DNA of 64,000 nt, taken from contig NC_133024.1 of assembly GCF_048771995.1 (NCBI RefSeq), positions 4,159,001 through 4,223,000 on the forward strand, given 5' to 3'. The notes beneath the pieces are model-generated. The model ran no database searches. It was given only the letters and a program-made list of their open reading frames with translations, and was not told the origin of the DNA. This document shows, one piece after another, positions 57,907 to 64,000 of this stretch (position 1 is the stretch's first letter; every line of letters starts with the position of its first letter). Both the position numbers and the translations under genes were made by a program. Source of the DNA: Taeniopygia guttata. Taxonomy: Eukaryota > Chordata > Aves > Passeriformes > Estrildidae.

Positions 57907-59199
57907 TAAATCCTGATTTTGAGTGTGTGTTTTCTTTCTCATCCATAGTCTCCAGGGAGTTAACTTCCAGCAACCCCTTGGCTTTTCCACATCCTGAGAA
58001 AGTTTAGATTGCTTTCTTCACAGCATTTCTTTTTCCCTGCCCAAGCAGTTGTGCAGGAAGGGGTGCAACCACAAGTTTGCCTTGTTGCCTGTGATCTATG
58101 CTGTTGACAAAATGACCCAGTCCAGAGAGGGAGTGGAAGGGCTGAAACGTCTCAGTCTTGTAGCAAAACTTTTGAAATGGTTATCACTCATCCTTTGTTT
58201 TTCCTAGAGGTTTCTGGTGGCTACCACTAATTTCCTACGAGCAGAGTGCTGAGGAAGGGCAGACAGCAGATGTATATCTGGGTGTGGGTTGCTTCCTGTG
58301 CTATTTTCTTATTTTGTAGCCTTCACTACTTGAATACATGAAAGGTATCTGAAAATTGCCAAGGGGAATAGAATGTGCATCTGTGAGTTTTAGGTCACAA
58401 GAAGTGATTAGGAGGGATGGGGGAGTGAGAGACAGAGCAGGTCACTGATGTGGGTAGGAAAGGAACTTATATTGTTACTTTCATGATTCTGATTCACAGA
58501 CAGGTTTTCTCTGTCCCCATCCTGTATATTCTCTGTTCTCGTGCCTTAACTTTTTTCACTACCCACATTCTCTATTTTTTTTTAACTTCATAATTTGTTG
58601 GCCTTTTTGAGTGTTCACTTGCTACTGTTTTTGTTGTCCACTAGGGCCACACACAGTGCAGTGAGAATAATAAGCCAGCTGTGCATATTTTGGCTTCCAG
58701 TGGATTGCATGCAATTGGAGGTGTTGCTCAGATGCCTGCAGATCTTTATTGGTGGGTTTCAGGCTGGTGTGGTTGTAATAGAAACATTCCTTTAGGGCTG
58801 AAGAAGAATGTGGACACTTGGGTGTGGACGACTTCATGCCATAGATTTTCAGCCACGGACAAACATGATGTGAGTGTTGTGATCAGTCCAGTGTGTGCCA
58901 TCAACCCTTTAGATGAGGATTTATTTTAAAAATTACAATATTTGTACAATATTAAATATTTAAAATATCAAATGTTTTAATATTTATTTTAACAATAAAA
59001 GGCAAAAAAGTGTGAGGGAGCCCCAATTTTTCCAGAACCTGTTACTGAAAATATGATGAAAAGATAATTATGAAGGAAACTAGTGCAGGCTGTACACCCT
59101 AGTATTTCACAAGTGACTTTTTTTTGAATGACTCAGTACACATCAGAGAAAAAAGCATGGCATTAAAGCGTTTCACTTCCAGAACCTCTGGAAGTTCTG

Positions 59200-59270
59200 A
59201 TTAAATGTCATAAATTGTAACTTTTAGAGAATCAGAGAAGCTCTCATTAAATGTCATAAATTGTAACTTT
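59200..59270. repeat. Direct duplication with about 46-bp period
   Basis: ATTAAATGTCATAAATTGTA followed by ACTTT occurs at 59200 and again at 59246, with partly similar intervening DNA. Confidence 0.8.
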
Positions 59271-59649
59271 CCTTGTTATTTTTTCCAGTTTGGTTTTGGT
59301 TTGGCTTTGGGGGTTTTTGGTTTGGTTTTTTTGGGTTGGTTTTTTTTTTTTTTTGCTGATATGTAGATGTTTTGCCATTTTCTTTTTTGAGAACAATTGA
59401 AAAGCTGTGAAGATAAAGAAGGAAATACTTTGTACCAGTACTGATGACATTCATTCTGGGAAATAATTCATTATAAATCATTTTTTAGGAAGCTAGGGGA
59501 AATGCTTTCAGACCTGTACTGTAGTATCACATTCTGCTTTCACGTAGGTAAGTGCAGCTGTGCTGAAGTCCTGGAGCAGCATCAATGCCATGTGTACTCT
59601 GTTAACTCATTTTAACAATGCCCTGGGATGCCTCTGAACAGTGACTGTA

Positions 59650-62222
59650 TGTTAGTGACTGGTCTGTTCCCAGTCCTGTGATGGCATTGGTGTTAGTTAG
59701 ATGTGGTGGGATGAGCACCACAGGCAGGGCACGTGCAGTGGAGGAGTTGCACTGTGTGTGAGGGAGAGGTGTGGCTGTACAGTCCTTACTGTTAGAAATT
59801 ATATGTTTGGGAGCTTCTGGATGAGGAATGGTGGGGATGGAAAACAAAGTAAATGTTGTAGTGGGTGTCTACTATGGGTGGCCCAGGCAGAATAATAGGA
59901 TTAATGAGTTATTCTATAGGCAAGAGAAATATCTGGATTAGCAGCCTTTGTCCTTATAGGAGATTTCAACTTCCTAGACATCAGCTGGGAATACCATCCT
60001 GATGTGACAAGCAAGTCTGGGAAATTCCAGTGGTTTGTTGAAGATAACTTCTTGATCCTATTTCAGTGAGTCAACTAGGAAAGATTACATCCTGGACTTG
60101 TTATTTGTGACTGAAGAAGGACTCAAGGCGGATGTGGCAGTCGGTGACTGTCTTGGCCACAATGATCACAGAATGGCTTAAAATTGTCACAGCAAAGGTT
60201 TAAAATTGGCACTGTAATGAGAAAAAAATTAATTTCTACCCTGGACTTCAGGCAAGCAAACTTTAACTATTCATGGAGCTATTTAGCAGAGTCCTCTGGG
60301 AATCTGCTTTTGTGGGCTTGGGGGTCCACAAGTGCTGGTCAGTTTTTTACAGCTGCCTTTTAGAGGCACAGGAGCAGACAAATCCCCTCTGTTTTAAGTT
60401 ATATAAGCGGGGAAGGAGACCAGCTCAGCCAAACATGGAGCTCAGGAGGCAAAAGAAATGTCACAATCTCTGGAAGCAAGGTCAGGCTTCACAGGCAGAT
60501 TACAGAGCTCTAGTTTGGATATACAGGGAGAAGACATGTAAAGCCAAAGCTGATATAGAGTTGAAACTGGCCAGTGTTAGGTCAGATGACAAAATAAGCT
60601 TTTTAAAGTATATTAGTAGAGCAAGGAAGTCTCAGGAAAACATTGAACCACTACTTATTGAAGATGATCACCTGATAAATGGGAATTAAGGAAAAGGGAA
60701 AGCATACAATGTTTTTTTTTATCTCAGACCCTAATGATAGACCTTGGGTTGCCCGGTCCCCTGAGTCAGAGGACTATGGCTGTAGGAACAGTGACTTTTC
60801 ATTGCAAGGAATCAGTTGCCTCAGTTGAATGTTCTTAATCCCATGAGGCTTGATGGAAGTCATCCCAGAGTTCTGAAGGAAGTGAGTATGTTGTGACAGG
60901 ACTCCTCTCGATCTCCCAGAGATCTTGGGAGTCTGGGGAGGTCCCCTCTGACTGGAAGCTAGACAGTGTTATTCCAATTTAAAAGAAGGACATGAGTGAA
61001 GACTCAGGAAAGTACAGACTTGAGTACCTGGAAAAATTATGGAGAAGACCATGCTGCATACTACTGAAAGTCATTTAAAGAACAATGCAATCATCAGGCA
61101 CAGTCAACATGGGTTCACAAAGGGAAAGTCCTGTTGAACTAATTTGGTATTTTTATGTGAGGTTACCCACCTAGTGGATGAAGTAAAGGTGGTGGATGTA
61201 GTCTTTATAGATTTTAGTGAGGCTTTTGATACTGTCCCTCATGGCATCCTTTTGGACAAGCTGTCCAGCTGTGGGATGGGCAGGCTTGTGATGTGTTGGG
61301 TGATGATCTGACTCAGCAAGGTCCAAGGGCTGCAGTGAATGGCACTACATCTGGCTGGTGTCACAGCAATGCTCCTCAAGGCTCAGCTCTAGGCCCAGTT
61401 CTCTTTATTGTATTTAACAGTGATCTGGATTCTTTATTGTACTTATACTTACTCTGGATGCAGGAGTTGAATGAGCCAATAGCAACTCTGCTGGTGATAA
61501 TGCCACTGGCTCTCTCAAGGGAGAAGAGGCATTGCAGAGGATCTAGATAGATTGGAGCATCAGGCAATGATTAATGGGACAAAATTTCCAATTCCAAAGG
61601 CCACATTCTGCACATGGAACGGAGTAACACCAGGCACAAACGTAAGTGGGGAGAGGGGTGGCTGGAGGGAAGTACTGCAGAAGGAGATCTGGGGGTGCTG
61701 GTTTGCTCAATATGAGCCAGAATTGTAATTGTGTTGGAGTTCTGTGTGCAGTTCTGGGCCCCACAGTTTAAGAAGGGTGTTTGGCTACTTCAGTGCATTC
61801 AGAGGAGGCAGCAAAACTGGTAGAGGGGCTGGAAGGTACATCCTGTGAGAAGCAGCTAAGACTTTTAGTTTAGTTTGTAGGGAAGGAGGCTGAGAGGGAA
61901 CCTCAAAGCTCTCTACACCTCCCAGAGCAGAGGGAGAGGAGAGAGGGATCTCTTCTCCTTTATATCCAGTCACAGACAGTGGTTGAAAGCTGCTCCAGGA
62001 GAGATGTAGAGTGGACATTAGGAAGTACTTCTTTTCTGAGGAAGAGGTCAAACTCTGCAACGGGTTCCCTAGAGTGGTGGTCAATGCCCCATTCCTGGCA
62101 GTGTTTGAGGCATTTGGGGAAATGTCTTTAACACTATTTTTCAATGAGCCCTGAATTGGTCAGGCAGTTGGATTAGATGGTTGTTGTAGATCCCTTCCAG
62201 CTAAACCATACTGTTCTATTAT
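59650..62222 (+). mobile_element. Long decayed CR1 LINE
   Basis: The largest mobile element here. In order: endonuclease remnants (GGVALCVRER at about 59735, LIGDFNFLDISW at about 59955), the linker region with the longest surviving frame (60273-60689, with HNLWKQGQASQADYRALVW), reverse transcriptase motif A (VFIDFSEAFDTVPHGILLDK at about 61200) and motif B (APQGSALGPVLF at about 61370). The 3' UTR ends in the CR1 tail at about 62160-62222. The polymerase FADD segment is not recognisable, and the frame is broken by several stops and shifts, so it cannot move. CR1 inserts commonly lose their 5' end; this one starts inside the endonuclease domain. Confidence 0.9.
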
Positions 62223-63005
62223 TTTCTGTCCAGGAAGTTGTTCTACACCCATATTCCCAAGGACATCAGTGTCTAATTTGGGCAGTTACATTCAGTTCTC
62301 CTTCAACAAAAATAAAGGAAAAATGACTGCCTTGATTAATATGAGGCTGCTATTATTAAACAAATATTCCAGGAAAGATTGTCAAATTGATAGCTTACAG
62401 GAAACTCCAGATAATGTCTGCATTTAAATAGGTCCCTAGGAGAAGATAAATCCATGAATATCAGTGTTTTGCCAAAGTTAGCTATAAGCACCTGTGTCTA
62501 CAACTGGTAACTGTTGTGCCATTACTTTACACTGTCATCAAGTATTTATTTAAACAAACTGTAAACTTACTTCTATTTACATAACTATAAACCAGCAGCC
62601 TTCCATTTCCAGGAATAGTATTTAGTAAAAAGAGGGACTAGTCTGTGTTTGCAGTACTTTGTACCCTCTACACGGTCTGCTGGTGAAGCAGAATATTAAT
62701 TGGAGAAAGATCTGCCAGTGCAAACGTAAATCCTGGTATCTTTTGCAGCAGGTTAGCAATAGAATGCCCGACTCCAGAGTTGTTACTGTCCCTGTCTTAT
62801 CAGCTACAGCAGAGAGGAAGAGGCAGAGGGTGTAGCTTCTCTTGCTGGAAGATATTATCTTCTCTCTGGGCCAAGTGCTCTGAGTGTTCTGTGTCTCAGA
62901 GACCCGTCTCTTCCTGTCTTCTTCTCATCTTTCCTGAAGAAGACGAGGGCATGGATATGCAAAGTCCTCAGGAGTCACACCTGGGGGTGGGCGCTGTGCC
63001 TTGGC
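62223..63005. other. Intergenic DNA after the CR1
   Basis: No gene recognised; the open frame at 62780-63025 has no recognisable domain. Confidence 0.3.
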
Positions 63006-63240
63006 AGAGGTCAGGAAATGAGTAACCTGCAAACAGGCTGTAACAGCTTCCCACCTTTTTCTTCTCTGTATTAAGGTATATGAATCATCATAGGAATAGA
63101 CAATGATTTTACAGTGATCGCAGAGGGTCAGGAAATGAGTAATCTGTAAGGAGGTTGTAAGAGCTTCCCACCTTTTTTTTCTCTTTTTTGATGAATATGA
63201 ATCGTCACGGGGATAGACAATGATTTTACAGTGGTGGCAG
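63006..63240. repeat. Tandem duplication, about 117-bp period
   Basis: Copy 1 (about 63006-63121) and copy 2 (about 63122-63240) share AGAGG(G)TCAGGAAATGAG, AGCTTCCCACCTTTTT and GATAGACAATGATTTTACAG in the same order, with scattered differences indicating an old duplication. Confidence 0.85.
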
Positions 63241-64000
63241 CATAAAGATGGCAGATTTCTGTGCCTGTCAGAAGAGAACTGCTTAACTCATCCTGTCATT
63301 TCTTAACTGAGACAACCAATTCTGAAGCAACAGCTGATTTGGTAACGGGCTAGATGATTTCTAGTAGAAGTCAAAGCAAGCCACACGTGAATTAAACCTG
63401 CATTTTCAAATGAAGAGAATAAACCACCTGTTCAGACATAGAGGAAATTAAATTTTACAGTCTTACAGAAACATGTTTTATTCTTTTAAAATCAAAATAA
63501 CCTATCTGAAAAAAAAAAAACAAAAGGTATTTTTTATTGGTTTGTTTTTTTTTTCCCTGAACATTTCCATCAACATTCTAGGGGAACTTTAGGAGACAAA
63601 CTTCGTAAAGCTTTCCTATGGAAAAAAAAAGTAAAGGGATCATTTCAGATGACTGCATTAAACATTACAGGTATGTACCACTGACCTGAACTGCAGTGTA
63701 AAATATTGAGCAGAGGTGTCAAACACCTTTTGTGTTCCTTTAGATAAAATAGCTGTTTTCATACACCTGATACATTTCAAACCTTTCCCCACCTCCTAAA
63801 GTGGTTGGAGTCAGTTTGGCACATTGGCAAACAGAATTCCAGAGGTTGGGATGTGACTGGGCCCATGCTGACCCCTTCCTGCCTTGCTGGGGCCACTTGC
63901 CCTTCTGCACTTCCCTTTTCTTTCTGTGGCTGTTGACAGAGACTGAGCCTGGGGCCTAAACATAGCAAAGAAATTATGAAGTGGCACAGACACCTATGTG
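63241..64000. other. Intergenic DNA at the right edge
   Basis: Nothing recognised apart from A- and T-rich runs near 63510-63560. Confidence 0.3.

Larger units (their letters stand above)
55891..59649. other. Intergenic DNA
   Basis: No gene is recognised. It contains the tandem palindrome at 57809-57906, a 46-bp direct duplication at 59200-59270, and G/T-rich low complexity at about 59285-59354. Confidence 0.3.

Noticed and set aside
58595-58929. A possible transposase fragment
   Set aside because: Overlapping frames looked protein-like at first, but no transposase motif or terminal repeats could be found.
41132-59649. A BTLA or ATG3 gene, expected downstream of CD200 from the human map
   Set aside because: No Ig-fold exon or conserved ATG3 sequence was recognised in any frame read; the gene may lie beyond the window.

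Overview
The window is vertebrate nuclear DNA, almost certainly from a songbird (oscine passerine). It has intron-rich immunoglobulin-superfamily genes with GT-AG exons, many CR1 LINE fragments, one long decayed CR1 copy, solo retroviral LTRs, and a tRNA-Ile-derived SINE with a CR1-type tail (52157-52321) that matches the TguSINE1 family known from zebra finch. No bacterial-type features, rRNA genes or CRISPR arrays are present.

Layout. At the left end (3391-3588, minus strand) is the last coding exon of a GCSAM/GCSAML-like signalling adaptor, with two well-spliced candidate microexons upstream of it (3951-3961 and 6505-6539). From 7.0 to 17.8 kb there are two solo LTRs and otherwise unassigned DNA. 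From 17.8 to 41.1 kb on the plus strand lies a cluster of three CD200 (OX-2) family units. Unit A (17836-25829) is a complete CD200-like gene: signal peptide, IgV, IgC, transmembrane segment and a long tail. Unit B (about 32105-32504) is an intact IgV exon for which I find no IgC or membrane exon. Unit C (36526-40999) has five exons that splice in frame to 281 codons plus stop, has a GC-rich promoter and a short cytoplasmic tail, and is the best candidate for the true CD200 orthologue. As I recall the human map, GCSAM and CD200 lie close together in opposite orientation on 3q13.2, so the two ends of the window support each other.

From 41 to 64 kb I see no host coding exon. This part holds CR1 pieces, the SINE, a second solo LTR of the 7981 family in opposite orientation, several short tandem duplications and palindromes, and a long decayed CR1 LINE (about 59650-62222).

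How the genes fit together: CD200 is a membrane ligand that restrains myeloid cells through CD200R. Three paralogous V exons in tandem, all in the same splice phase (1-1), suggest local duplication. Unit B has lost a pair of cysteines that A, C and human CD200 share, and apparently has no membrane anchor of its own. It may be a secreted or decoy form, an alternative V exon for unit C, or a relic. The most notable non-coding structures are a 24-bp G-rich minisatellite directly upstream of the CD200 promoter and several strong hairpins.
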